A stretch of DNA of 19,547 bases from DATMXS01 sp050260275. GTDB lineage: Bacteria > Acidobacteriota > Terriglobia > Bryobacterales > Bryobacteraceae. The notes under the pieces were generated by a model that did no database searches, was not told where the DNA came from, and was given only the letters and a program-made list of their open reading frames with translations. Below, piece after piece: positions 1-7,628 of this stretch. The translations under genes and the position numbers were made by a program. Position 1 is the first letter of the stretch. Each line of letters opens with the position of its first letter. The stretch lies in assembly GCA_050260275.1 (NCBI GenBank), contig JBLNBX010000130.1:1-19547 (forward strand), given 5' to 3'.

Positions 1-1377
1 ATCACGCTTCCCGATTCTATGTTCGAAGGCGGCTACGATCCTTTCCGGACCCCGAACGCCACCGATGAAGAGATGGATCTGATGCCGTGGGCCCTGAGCT
101 GGAAGGGCCGTCTCCCATATACCCTTCCACGGGGGCTGCTATTCGAGAACGGATTGCGCATGCAGCAGATGGCCACGTACGAGGACCTTGTGCGGGTGCC
201 CGGCTCGTACTGGGTGGGGCCGGATGGGCGAACGATCCACATTCATCCGTACGGTGGCGGTGATCCCAACGGAACCATGTTCGAGGCTGCCGTGCAACCG
301 CACATCTTCAAGCCCCAGGGCGCAGGCTTCGGCTTCGTGCGCGTCAGCGGCCTTGTGTTCGAGCATTGCGCTAACAGCTTCCTCCGCACTGGCGTCGGCG
401 CGCTGTACACCATGGGCGGGCACCATTGGATCATCGAGAACAACACGGTCAGGCACGTCAACTCCGTTGGCGTGGAGATCGGGTTCGAGGTCTTCGAGCG
501 CCAGGACAAGCGCTACACTCCCCGGAAAGATCCGAACCTCGGTCACACGATCGTTCGCGGGAACCACATCTACGACTGCGGAACGGCCGGCATCAGGGGC
601 CTCAGAAACAACTACGCGCTCGTCGAAGACAACGAGATAGCCGATTGCGGCTGGCAGGATGCCGAGTTCCACTGGGAGACGGCCGGCATCAAGCTGCTCA
701 TCAACACCGGTACGCTGGTCCGAAATAACCATATCGCGCGCCTGCAGGGCGCTAGCGGCATCTGGCTCGATTGGGACAACAGGAACTCGCGCGTGACGGG
801 CAACCTGATCCGGGACGTTTCCACCGTTCAGGGCGCGGTCTTTGTCGAAGCCTCCCAGCACCCGAACATGGTTGACAACAACGTGTTCTGGAACATCGAC
901 GGGCAGGGCGTCAGGGCAGCCGATACGGACCACCTCGTCATCGCGCACAACCTGTTCGGCCGCATCAAAGAAGATCTGGTCATTGCCAGAGTCGCGACGG
1001 ACCGCTCGCTTGGCGGCCGCAAGCTGACATCGACGAACAACCGCGTCGTGAACAATATCTTCGTTGACGCCGCGGCGCCGCTGAACTTCGGCGACCCCAG
1101 CAACGTGGCGGACTACAACATCTACGTCCATACGGGCGAGGCGCGCGTCGCGCCGCTCGCTTCCGAGGCGCACAGCATCACGATGCAGGGCGCGGCGGAT
1201 CTCGATGAGAGGCAGCTCCTTCTGACCTGGACGCCCGCTCAACCGCTGCCTTCCGCGCCGGCCGTGAAAGGGTGCGACCGCGACTTCATGGGGCGCGAAA
1301 GACTCAGCGAGACGACCGTTCCCGGCCCGTTCGTTGGCGCATCGCACGCGGGCGTATTCAGGCTCGCCCGGCAGTAG
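1..1377 (+). CDS. right-handed parallel beta-helix protein, 5' end outside window
   Basis: The reading frame is open from the first base of the window, so the true start lies upstream and only the C-terminal 458 residues are visible. The visible part is rich in Asn and Gly with repeated strand-turn units of the type N-N-x-[IV]-x-[DH], for example around nt 430-480, 550-640, 700-760, 790-830 and 860-970. This is typical of pectate-lyase-like PbH1 repeats that stack into a right-handed beta-helix. Such proteins are usually secreted and bind or cleave polysaccharides. No catalytic residues can be assigned from the sequence alone, and the signal peptide would lie outside the window. The last 60 or so residues look like a non-repeat cap. 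An 8-bp stem hairpin follows the stop codon. The beta-helix fold is fairly sure; a specific enzyme activity is not claimed. Confidence 0.8.
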   Translation: MTLPDSMFEGGYDPFRTPNATDEEMDLMPWALSWKGRLPYTLPRGLLFENGLRMQQMATYEDLVRVPGSYWVGPDGRTIHIHPYGGGDPNGTMFEAAVQPHIFKPQGAGFGFVRVSGLVFEHCANSFLRTGVGALYTMGGHHWIIENNTVRHVNSVGVEIGFEVFERQDKRYTPRKDPNLGHTIVRGNHIYDCGTAGIRGLRNNYALVEDNEIADCGWQDAEFHWETAGIKLLINTGTLVRNNHIARLQGASGIWLDWDNRNSRVTGNLIRDVSTVQGAVFVEASQHPNMVDNNVFWNIDGQGVRAADTDHLVIAHNLFGRIKEDLVIARVATDRSLGGRKLTSTNNRVVNNIFVDAAAPLNFGDPSNVADYNIYVHTGEARVAPLASEAHSITMQGAADLDERQLLLTWTPAQPLPSAPAVKGCDRDFMGRERLSETTVPGPFVGASHAGVFRLARQ

Positions 1378-1386
1378 GCATTACGC

Positions 1387-1414
1387 GCGGCGAGGGCGCC
1401 ACCGCTCTCGCCGC
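1387..1414 (+). terminator. hairpin after beta-helix gene
   Basis: GCGGCGAG (1387-1394) pairs perfectly with CTCGCCGC (1407-1414) across a 12-nt loop, 9 nt after the stop codon. There is no T-run, so it may be a weak or factor-assisted terminator. Confidence 0.4.
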
Positions 1415-1429
1415 AGCCCCTCAACCAGC

Positions 1430-1435
1430 TAAACT
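1430..1435 (+). promoter_or_regulatory. possible -10 box of ABC-F gene
   Basis: TAAACT resembles the TATAAT -10 hexamer and ends 5 nt before the TTG start at 1441. Transcription would then begin at or next to the start codon, giving a leaderless or near-leaderless mRNA. No clear -35 box is visible; the terminator-like hairpin occupies much of that area. Confidence 0.25.
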
Positions 1436-1440
1436 GAGAT

Positions 1441-3369
1441 TTGATTCAGTTGTCCTCGGCCGCCAAACGGTTCGGCCCCAAGCTCCTCTTCGAAAACGCA
1501 GACTGGCTCGTCACGCCGAACGACCGCGTCGGCCTTGTAGGCGCGAACGGCACCGGCAAGAGCACCCTGCTGAAGATTCTCGCCGGCCTCGACACGCCGG
1601 ACGAGGGAACCGTGTCCTCCACGCGCGGGCTGACTGCAGGGTACCTGCCGCAGGACGGCCTCTCGCTCTCCGGGCGCACCGTTTTCGCTGAGTGCCTGTC
1701 CGTCTTCCAGGACCTGCGTTCCCTCGAGCGCGAGATGGAACAGCTCACGCGCAGCATGGCCGAACTGGACCCGGCCTCGCCCGATTACGAACAGGTCTCG
1801 GCGCGTTTCCACCGGATTGAAACCGAGTTCCGCACGCGCGACGGCTACGCCCTCGAGGCGCAGGCAGGCGCTGTGCTTACGGGCCTGGGCTTCGCGAAAG
1901 AGGACTGGACGCGCCGCACCGAGGAGTTTTCCGGCGGCTGGCAGATGCGCATCGCGCTCGCGAAGCTGCTGCTCGAGAAGCCGAATCTTCTGCTGCTGGA
2001 CGAGCCCACCAACCACCTCGACCTTGAGGCCCGCAACTGGCTCGAAGAGTATCTGTCGGCCTATCCCTATGCGTTCGTAGTCGTTTCACACGATCGCTAT
2101 TTCCTCGACGTCACGGTCCGAAAAATCGCCGAGCTGTGGAACAAGCGGCTCAACTTCTACACCGGCGGCTACTCGCGGTATCTCGAGCAGCGGCAGGAAC
2201 GCCGCTCGCAGCTCGAAGCCGCCTATCGCAACCAGCAGGACCGCATTCGCCATCTCGAGGCATTCATCAACCGTTTCCGCTACAAGGCCACCAAGGCCAA
2301 GCAGGTGCAGAGCCGCATCAAGGAACTGGAGAAGATCGAACGCATTGAGATACCGCCGGAAGAGAAAGCGATCCATTTCCGCTTTCCGCAGCCAAAGCCG
2401 AGCGGCCGCATAGTCGCGGAGTTCCGCAATGTCGCAAAGTACTACGGCACGCGCCTGGTTTTCGAGAACGTCTCGTTCACTATCGAGCGCGGCGACCGCG
2501 TAGCGCTGGTTGGCGTGAACGGCGCGGGCAAATCGACACTGATCCGCTTACTGGCCGGCACCGAACCCGTCACTTCCGGCGAGTACGTGCTGGGGCACAA
2601 TGCCGTGCCGGACCACTTCGCTCAGGACCAGTACAAGGAACTCGACCCAGACTCGACCCTGCTAAATGAACTGGCGGGTGTTGCGCCGATGACGCCGCTG
2701 GTTGAGCTGCGGAGCCTCCTCGGCTGTTTCCTGTTCTCGGAAGATGATGTTCTCAAGAAGATCGGCGTGCTGTCTGGCGGCGAGCGCAACAGGTTCGCTC
2801 TAGCCAGGCTTCTCCTCAAACCGTCGAACTTCTTGCTGCTGGACGAACCCACGAATCACCTCGACATGCGCGCGAAGGATGTGCTGCTCGAAGCGCTGCA
2901 GAACTACTCTGGCACCGTCGTATTCGTCTCGCACGACCGCTACTTTATCGACAAGCTCGCAACGCGCATCTTCGAGGTGGCTCAGAACACCGTAACCGCA
3001 TACGCCGGCAACTACGAAGACTATTTGTGGCGAAAAGAGCACTCCGGCGAGGCGGAACCGGCCTCAGAAGCCATCGCGGCGGCTCCTGACGTCGGGCCTC
3101 AGACCGTGCCGGAGCAGGCTCCGCCCGCGCCTCCCGCAAAGCGCATGAACCCCATCCGCGTGCGCCAGTTGCAGGAACGTTGCGAGACGCTTGAGGAGGA
3201 GATCGCTCGCGTTGAGGCGGAGATCGCCGGTTACGAGAGCGAGCTGTCCAATTTCCGCAGTGCCGAGGAGACTATCCGTGTGTCGGCGCTCCTCGAGCAG
3301 CGGCGCGCGGATCTCGCTGCCCTGATGTCCGAGTGGGAGGACATCTCAATGCAACTCGAGTCGGTCTGA
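1441..3369 (+). CDS. ABC-F family ATPase (duplicated ATP-binding cassette)
   Basis: ABC-F proteins are soluble twin-ATPases that bind the ribosomal E site and help translation of difficult sequences or confer antibiotic resistance; they are not transporters. The 642 residues have two full cassettes. Cassette 1 has Walker A GANGTGKST (34-42), signature FSGGW (163-167) and Walker B LLLLDEPTNHLD (183-194). Cassette 2 has Walker A GVNGAGKST (358-366), signature LSGGE (444-448) and DEPTNHLD (468-475). The DEPTNHLD box is diagnostic of ABC-F. A charged linker (about 235-315) matches the P-site tRNA interaction motif region, and a C-terminal coiled coil (about 565-640) recalls Uup/YdiF-type members. 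There are no membrane segments. The start is TTG at 1441, chosen because MIxL-x5-FG is the usual ABC-F beginning; a TTG at 1450 is possible. The ribosome site is weak. Which subfamily this is cannot be settled by eye. Confidence 0.95.
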   Translation: MIQLSSAAKRFGPKLLFENADWLVTPNDRVGLVGANGTGKSTLLKILAGLDTPDEGTVSSTRGLTAGYLPQDGLSLSGRTVFAECLSVFQDLRSLEREMEQLTRSMAELDPASPDYEQVSARFHRIETEFRTRDGYALEAQAGAVLTGLGFAKEDWTRRTEEFSGGWQMRIALAKLLLEKPNLLLLDEPTNHLDLEARNWLEEYLSAYPYAFVVVSHDRYFLDVTVRKIAELWNKRLNFYTGGYSRYLEQRQERRSQLEAAYRNQQDRIRHLEAFINRFRYKATKAKQVQSRIKELEKIERIEIPPEEKAIHFRFPQPKPSGRIVAEFRNVAKYYGTRLVFENVSFTIERGDRVALVGVNGAGKSTLIRLLAGTEPVTSGEYVLGHNAVPDHFAQDQYKELDPDSTLLNELAGVAPMTPLVELRSLLGCFLFSEDDVLKKIGVLSGGERNRFALARLLLKPSNFLLLDEPTNHLDMRAKDVLLEALQNYSGTVVFVSHDRYFIDKLATRIFEVAQNTVTAYAGNYEDYLWRKEHSGEAEPASEAIAAAPDVGPQTVPEQAPPAPPAKRMNPIRVRQLQERCETLEEEIARVEAEIAGYESELSNFRSAEETIRVSALLEQRRADLAALMSEWEDISMQLESV

Positions 3370-3410
3370 CCTTTAGATCGCGCTCCCGGGGGCCTGGACG
3401 CGCGCTGAAC

Positions 3411-3416
3411 TATACT
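3411..3416 (+). promoter_or_regulatory. probable -10 box of glycine-zipper protein gene
   Basis: TATACT matches five of six bases of TATAAT and lies 20 nt before the ATG at 3437. A good ribosome site, AGGAAGG at 3424-3430, sits between them with 6 nt spacing. No convincing -35 hexamer was found. Confidence 0.4.
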
Positions 3417-3436
3417 GGGCCACAGGAAGGGATTCT

Positions 3437-4234
3437 ATGCGTGCCTTGATCTTCGCCGTCCTCCTGACCTCCGTTGTGGCTCTTTGCCAGCAACAGTCCG
3501 AGCCTCCGGCGGGCGAAAGCCGCCCGCTCAGGACGCGATCCGAGGCCGCAGGACCCAAGCCGCCGGCGGAGCCTGTTGATGGGTTGTGGATCGTGCCGGC
3601 GGGCACGAAGATACCCATTCAACTCCGGCAGGCCGTCTCCACCAGGAACGCCCAGCCCGGCGACCCCATCTACGCGCAAACGACGTTTCCCATCGTCGTG
3701 AACGGCGTCACTGTCATTCCCGCCGGAACGTACGCCCAGGGCGTGATCGATACCTCCAAGCGCGCGGGCCGCATAAAGGGCTCGGCGGAGCTGAGGTTTC
3801 ACCTCACGAAGCTCATCTACCCCAACGGATACACGCTCGACCTTGCCGCGGCGATAGGCCAGGTTCCCGGCAGCCAGGACTCGCGCGTGAAGGAACCCGG
3901 AACGGTCAGCCACGATCCTGAAAAAGGCACGGACCTCAAGCGCATCGGTGAGGGCGCGGCTATCGGCGGCCAGATAGGCGGCATAGCCGGGGCCACCAGC
4001 GGCAGCGTGCGCGGAGTAGGCATAGGCGGCCTTTCGGGTGTCGCCGCCGGGGCTCTCATTGCGCTTCTGGCCCGCGGGAGCGATGTGAGGTTCGAGATCG
4101 GCTCCGGGGTCGAGGTATCACTCAACCACGCGATAGCGGTGGAGGCCGACAAGGTGATGCGCGCGGGCGCAATCCCTGTTACCAGCACGCCCGCGCCGGT
4201 GATCACCAACCCGGTGGTAACCGTCGAGAAGTAG
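3437..4234 (+). CDS. exported glycine-zipper protein of unknown function
   Basis: This 265-residue protein starts with a short signal sequence: R2, a hydrophobic core at 4-16 and a Cys at 17. The residues before Cys17 (VAL) are a poor lipobox, so a lipoprotein is possible but doubtful. A Gln/Pro-rich linker follows. The region of about 48-150 is beta-rich, with two 'VPAGT/IPAGT' strands and a 'QPGDPIYAQ' turn, resembling the beta-barrel part of VirB10/TrbI-type proteins. Residues 171-214 are a glycine zipper (GxxxG repeats) able to insert in or associate with a membrane. A final strand region ends in poly-Val/Thr. It has its own ribosome site and probable -10 box and follows the ABC-F gene by 67 nt, so it is probably transcribed alone. 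The likely location is the cell envelope. No function is claimed. Confidence 0.8.
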   Translation: MRALIFAVLLTSVVALCQQQSEPPAGESRPLRTRSEAAGPKPPAEPVDGLWIVPAGTKIPIQLRQAVSTRNAQPGDPIYAQTTFPIVVNGVTVIPAGTYAQGVIDTSKRAGRIKGSAELRFHLTKLIYPNGYTLDLAAAIGQVPGSQDSRVKEPGTVSHDPEKGTDLKRIGEGAAIGGQIGGIAGATSGSVRGVGIGGLSGVAAGALIALLARGSDVRFEIGSGVEVSLNHAIAVEADKVMRAGAIPVTSTPAPVITNPVVTVEK

Positions 4235-4280
4235 CCGGCTCGATTTCCGGCGCAGAGGCGCGTTTCCGGGCAACCCCGGG

Positions 4281-4300
4281 CCCTGGATGCCCTTCCAGGG
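4281..4300. terminator. hairpin after glycine-zipper gene
   Basis: CCCTGGA (4281-4287) pairs perfectly with TCCAGGG (4294-4300) across a 6-nt loop, about 45 nt after the stop at 4234. It is followed by GGGC, not T residues, so it is not a canonical rho-independent terminator. Confidence 0.35.
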
Positions 4301-4304
4301 GGGC

Positions 4305-4334
4305 TTGACAGCCGCCCTTCCGTGAATCCAATAT
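4305..4334 (+). promoter_or_regulatory. possible sigma70 promoter ahead of the structured stretch
   Basis: A perfect -35 hexamer TTGACA is at 4305-4310. An 18-nt spacer leads to CAATAT (4329-4334), a weak -10 box. The predicted start of transcription is near 4341, just before the first arm of the outermost inverted repeat (4344). This placing is suggestive but the -10 match is only 3 of 6. Confidence 0.3.
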
Positions 4335-4690
4335 CAGGCTCGGGGCGCCTATGCCGGTGATGGCCCAATCCGTTGCGGATAGGGTTCGCCGTTTACTCCT
4401 GCTCCGGCCCGCCTTGCCGCGCTGCGAAGCGCTCCATCCCGTTAGCCCCTCCCGGCGGTTCCGCACCGGCAGTTCACCTGAAATGATGCGGGCGCCAGGG
4501 GACCTCTGGGCGCGCGCTGCGTCCCCGTGCCGTTCCGATCATCCGCCTGCGGTCACGCAGCGCGGTGCACACACTCATCACCAGACCTCATGGGCGCGAC
4601 TCGCGCGCCCGCGAAATGCATGCGGCAGTGCGATCACACGCCCTGACCGCCGGACACGGACAGTAGCTTAGAGCGATTGGGAGGTTGCGC

Positions 4691-5605
4691 ATGCGACTCT
4701 TCTCGCGCAGTCTGTTACTCGTCCTGTTCGCTGGAGCCGTTTTCGCGGCTCCTGGTGAGCTGGAGGATACGTTCCGGAAACTCCAAGAGGCCCAGAAACA
4801 GAACGACCCGGCCCTGGTCAAGAAGCTTGCCGCAGAGACTTGCGCGCTGGCGCGAAAAGTGATCGCGACGCCCGCGCCGGAGAGCGAAGCGGAGAAGCAG
4901 GTCTGGGCCAGCACCGTCGAGAATGCCCGCCTCATCGAAGTAAACACCGAGTATGCGCTCTATGTGACCGCTATCCAGGCGAAGCCCGAGACGACGGTGG
5001 ATCTGCTGTCCGCTCTCGAAGAGCAGAATCCGAAAAGCCGCTACCTGGATCTCGCCTACGCCCGTTATCTCTATGCTCTGGCTCAAACGGGCCAGTCCGC
5101 CAAGATACCTGCCATTGCTGAAAAGGCCATCGAGCATCATCCGGATAATGAAGACCTCCTGCTCGTGCTGGCCGATACGGCCATGAACCGTAAACAGAGC
5201 GATCGCGCGCTCCGGTACTCGACGCGCCTGGTCTCCGTACTCGAAAAGCATCCGGTGCCGGAAGGCATGTCAGCGGCAGACTGGAAAAAGAAGCGCGCCG
5301 CGGCGCTGGGCCGGGGCTACTGGATCGCCGGGTTGATCTACACCGAGCAGAACAAGTACTCCCCCGCCGACAAGGCACTCCGCGCCGCTTTGCCGCTCAT
5401 CGAGGGCGACGAATCGATGACCGCTGCCGCCCTGTTCAACCTGGGCGTTGTCAACTACCAGCTCGGCAGGTTGACCAACGACAAGCCTCGCGTCCTCGAA
5501 GCCGCCAAGTTCAGCGACCGCGCCGCGGCGATGAAGAGCCCTTTCGCCACGCAGGCCTGGAAGAACGCGCACATCATGCGCACGGAGGCGCTGAAGATGC
5601 ACTGA
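4691..5605 (+). CDS. exported TPR-like helical repeat protein
   Basis: The start is ATG 4691, because GGGAGG at 4679-4684 sits 6 nt before it; the upstream TTG at 4685 abuts that ribosome site and is unlikely. The 304 residues begin with a clear signal peptide: R2/R6, a hydrophobic core at 8-18 and probable cleavage near 'FAA-P' at 18-21. The rest is nearly all alpha-helical with pairs of amphipathic helices in the TPR style, such as 'YLDLAYARYLYALAQTGQ', and segments around 140-165 and 210-275. These proteins act as periplasmic or outer-membrane scaffolds. The family is not recognised more closely. It is convergent with the CBS membrane protein gene, with only 32 nt between the two stop codons, so their terminators must overlap. 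Confidence 0.85.
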   Translation: MRLFSRSLLLVLFAGAVFAAPGELEDTFRKLQEAQKQNDPALVKKLAAETCALARKVIATPAPESEAEKQVWASTVENARLIEVNTEYALYVTAIQAKPETTVDLLSALEEQNPKSRYLDLAYARYLYALAQTGQSAKIPAIAEKAIEHHPDNEDLLLVLADTAMNRKQSDRALRYSTRLVSVLEKHPVPEGMSAADWKKKRAAALGRGYWIAGLIYTEQNKYSPADKALRAALPLIEGDESMTAAALFNLGVVNYQLGRLTNDKPRVLEAAKFSDRAAAMKSPFATQAWKNAHIMRTEALKMH

Positions 5606-5637
5606 TCCGGACCGGGCGGCTGCGCGGTTGAGCGCCG

Positions 5638-6990
5638 CTATTGCTGGGGCGCCGGCGACCGCTCCAGTCGCTCGATCCTCACGCGCGCAATGCGGTTGTG
5701 TTCCATCTCGAGAATGGTGAAGCGATGCGCTTCGTCGGAGACAGTCTCTCCAGCTGACGGTATACGTCCGAGGCGAAACAGCAGATACCCGGCGAGCGTC
5801 TCGAAACCTGCATTGGTAGGCAACTGGATGCCATATTGAGTGTCCAGGTCGCGGATGTTTACCGTGCCCTCGAGCTCAACGACCGGGCTCTGGAGTGCTG
5901 GCTGCGGGCGGCGCAGATCGTGCTCGTCCTCGATCTCTCCGAAAATCTGCTCGAAGACGTCTTCGATAGTGACCAGCCCCACGATGGTTCCAAACTCGTC
6001 GACCACCATCGCCATGTGCGCCCGGTGCCGGCGAAACTCGTCCACCATCTGATTCAGGGGTTTCCTCTCGGGCACCACCAGATGGCGCCGCAACAGCGTC
6101 CGGAGGCGGAAGGGGGGAGGAGGCTGGTTCAGCCGCGCGGCCGTGCGGGCCCGGTACCAGGCCGGCAGCAGATCCTTGTAATGCAGCAGGCCGATGACGT
6201 GCTCCGGCGTCCCTTCGTACACCGGAAGCCGCGTGTATTGGCTTTCGGCGAACGTGCGCAGCACGAAATCGAGCGACGAATCCGCCGATACGGCCACCAT
6301 GTCGTTGCGCGGCACCATCACCTCGCGAACAGATATGCCGCCGAGTTCCAGCAGGTTCTGCATAGCCGCCTCTTCGAACGCGGAGATGCGTCCGGAGGCC
6401 CGGACGGATCCGACTATGAGTTTCAGCTCCTCAACCGAATGCGTTCGCGTCTTCGCCTCGGTTCCCAGGCCCAGCACTCGCGACACGGCCGCGGCGGACT
6501 TCTCCAGCACATATACGAACGGTTCGGTAATGCGCTGGAAGACGAGCAACAACGGCGCAACGATGGTCGCCATCCACTCGGCGTTCTTGATGCCAAGGTT
6601 CTTCGGCACCACTTCGCCAAGGACCACCATCGCGTAGGTCAGCACCAGCATCGAGATGGCGAAGCTCACAAACCGCAGCGCCGGGTAATACTCCGGAGGC
6701 ACCAGCGATTGGAAGCTGCCAAACAGCAGTATGTAGACGGTCTGTTCGCCCGCCCAACCTGCTCCGAGGCTGGCCAGCGTGACTCCCACCTGCACAGTAG
6801 ACAGCAGGCGCTCCGGCCGGTCGAGCAGAGTGAGCGCTGATGTGGCGCCAACGTTTCCGGCGTCGGCAAGTTCCCTCAGGCGCGTGTGCCGCGCCGATAC
6901 CAGGGCCATTTCCGATGCCGCAAAAAACGCGTTCAGGCCGACAATAAAAGCGAGCAGCAGAAAGCGGTAAGCGATAAACGTCTCTTCCAT
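5638..6990 (-). CDS. CNNM/CorC-type membrane protein with CBS pair (hemolysin C family)
   Basis: Family members are cation (Mg2+/Co2+) efflux or transport-associated membrane proteins, often annotated as hemolysins. The start is ATG at 6990 (MEETF...), with GGGG 10 nt upstream; a TTG at 7014 would add eight residues and is less likely. The order in 450 residues is a DUF21/CNNM membrane domain at about 5-185 with several hydrophobic segments and the motifs 'NAFFAASEMALVS' and 'GEVVPK' (125-130). Next is a CBS pair at about 207-355, beginning 'EVMVPR' (223-228) and ending 'VDEFGTIVGLVTIEDVFEQI'. A CorC_HlyC domain of about 70 residues closes the protein. All expected parts are present and the length is normal. 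CBS pairs usually bind adenosyl ligands such as ATP. It is transcribed towards the TPR gene and appears monocistronic. Confidence 0.93.
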   Translation of the reverse strand: MEETFIAYRFLLLAFIVGLNAFFAASEMALVSARHTRLRELADAGNVGATSALTLLDRPERLLSTVQVGVTLASLGAGWAGEQTVYILLFGSFQSLVPPEYYPALRFVSFAISMLVLTYAMVVLGEVVPKNLGIKNAEWMATIVAPLLLVFQRITEPFVYVLEKSAAAVSRVLGLGTEAKTRTHSVEELKLIVGSVRASGRISAFEEAAMQNLLELGGISVREVMVPRNDMVAVSADSSLDFVLRTFAESQYTRLPVYEGTPEHVIGLLHYKDLLPAWYRARTAARLNQPPPPFRLRTLLRRHLVVPERKPLNQMVDEFRRHRAHMAMVVDEFGTIVGLVTIEDVFEQIFGEIEDEHDLRRPQPALQSPVVELEGTVNIRDLDTQYGIQLPTNAGFETLAGYLLFRLGRIPSAGETVSDEAHRFTILEMEHNRIARVRIERLERSPAPQQ

Positions 6991-7141
6991 GCGCGTTACC
7001 CCGGTGACTCTCAACGTAGCGCACCCGCCTGCGCCTCGCAGCCGTGCAAACGTTGCAAGCCGGTGTCTTCGGATCAGAATACGGCTTTGGTTGGGCCGGC
7101 GAGAGCCATCAAAGAAATGGTTTCTAGGACCTGTCCTCGGT

Positions 7142-7210
7142 CAGGTTCGTATCAGGCAGAGCATCAGCCGTGCCGAAGACCTTGCAACAAAGAGGACTCT
7201 AACCCCTGTG
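7142..7210 (+). repeat. REP-like palindromic repeat, copy A (degenerate)
   Basis: It aligns along about 70 nt with copy D: 'ggttcgtatcagg' lead, a 'catcagccgtgcc' remnant of the hairpin, a 'gaccttgcaa' spacer and a 'taacccctgtg' tail. The left arm of the palindrome is damaged. Confidence 0.65.
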
Positions 7211-7222
7211 TTTGACCATGCC

Positions 7223-7292
7223 TGTGCAGGGGCTGAAGCCCGCGATTGTGTTGCCGTGATCGGCCCGACTGAAGTCGGGCCCTGATACGAGG
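7223..7292 (-). repeat. REP-like palindromic repeat, copy B (inverted)
   Basis: This copy faces the other way. It has a perfect hairpin GCCCGAC-TGAA-GTCGGGC at 7263-7280, followed by 'cctgatacgagg', the complement of the 'cctcgtatcagg' lead. Its tail is 'ggggctgaagccc' at 7229-7241. Confidence 0.65.
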
Positions 7293-7336
7293 CCCTTTAT
7301 ATTGAGCTGGATTCGGCAGCGACCTGATTGAGATCC

Positions 7337-7360
7337 ACGGGCGGCTTCAGTCGCGCCGAA
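7337..7360 (+). repeat. REP-like palindromic repeat, copy C (core only)
   Basis: It contains the core 'gcggcttcagtcgcgccgaa' (7341-7360). It lacks the GTATCAGG lead and is the shortest copy. Confidence 0.5.
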
Positions 7361-7444
7361 GCGAAACGGCCGGCTCGAGCGGGAATCATCCGGGTTGTAT
7401 CTCAGTTCGCATTGAGGAACTGTCTTAGCCCGTGCCGGCACAGT

Positions 7445-7516
7445 CTGGTTCGTATCAGGGCACGGCTTCAGCCGTGCCGAAAGACCTCGCAAGAGAAAGC
7501 GGCTTTAGCCCCTTGT
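7445..7516 (+). repeat. REP-like palindromic repeat, copy D (most complete)
   Basis: The lead is 'ctggttcgtatcag'. The perfect 8-bp hairpin GGCACGGC-TTCA-GCCGTGCC spans 7459-7478. A spacer 'cgaaagacctcgcaagag' and a second small palindrome 'ggctttagcccc' (7501-7512) follow. This copy defines the repeat unit best. Confidence 0.75.
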
Positions 7517-7562
7517 ATCGATCTGGTTCGTGTCACGGCGCGCATCATCCGGGCTGACACAT

Positions 7563-7628
7563 CTCGGTTTGTATCAGGCCGCGGCTTCAGCCGCGCCGAA
7601 CAGAGCCCTCAAGAGGAAAGAGGCTATG
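7563..7628 (+). repeat. REP-like palindromic repeat, copy E
   Basis: It has the lead 'ggtttgtatcagg', the core GCGGC-TTCA-GCCGC at 7581-7594 and a 'ccctcaagaggaaagaggct' tail. It matches copy D along its length with scattered changes. Confidence 0.65.

Larger units (their letters stand above)
4235..4690. other. gene-free stretch with nested inverted repeats, possible structured RNA
   Basis: No frame here reads like a real protein. The stretch holds many perfect inverted repeats: GGCGCC 4344-4349 with 4491-4496; GCCGGTG 4353-4359 with CACCGGC 4464-4470; ATCCG/CGGAT around 4369-4381; CGCCG 4387-4391 with CGGCG 4453-4457; GCGCT-GCGA-AGCGC at about 4419-4432, a GNRA tetraloop on the plus strand; GGGGAC/GTCCCC at about 4499-4527; and GGGCGCG 4592-4598 with CGCGCCC 4604-4610. 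The first five nest into one rod of about 155 nt. On the minus strand the unpaired parts are purine-rich, as in large structured RNAs such as group II intron domain I, so the strand is uncertain. No known RNA family could be matched by eye. Confidence 0.35.

Noticed and set aside
139..1347. 402-codon minus-strand frame opposite the beta-helix gene
   Set aside because: It is a shadow of the plus-strand gene in GC-rich DNA; its composition is Arg/Val/Asp-rich with no recognisable fold, while the plus strand shows clear beta-helix repeats.
4203..4466. 87-codon minus-strand frame overlapping the end of the glycine-zipper gene
   Set aside because: Arg/Ser/Gly-rich, no ribosome site, overlaps a real gene. 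It may only reflect a structured element read from the minus strand.
4351..4671. 106-codon plus-strand frame in the gap
   Set aside because: It has no ribosome site and no recognisable pattern; it overlaps nested inverted repeats that better fit an RNA.
5836..6840. 334-codon plus-strand frame
   Set aside because: It is opposite the CNNM/CBS gene, which has all family motifs; the frame reads as low-complexity His/Arg-rich sequence.
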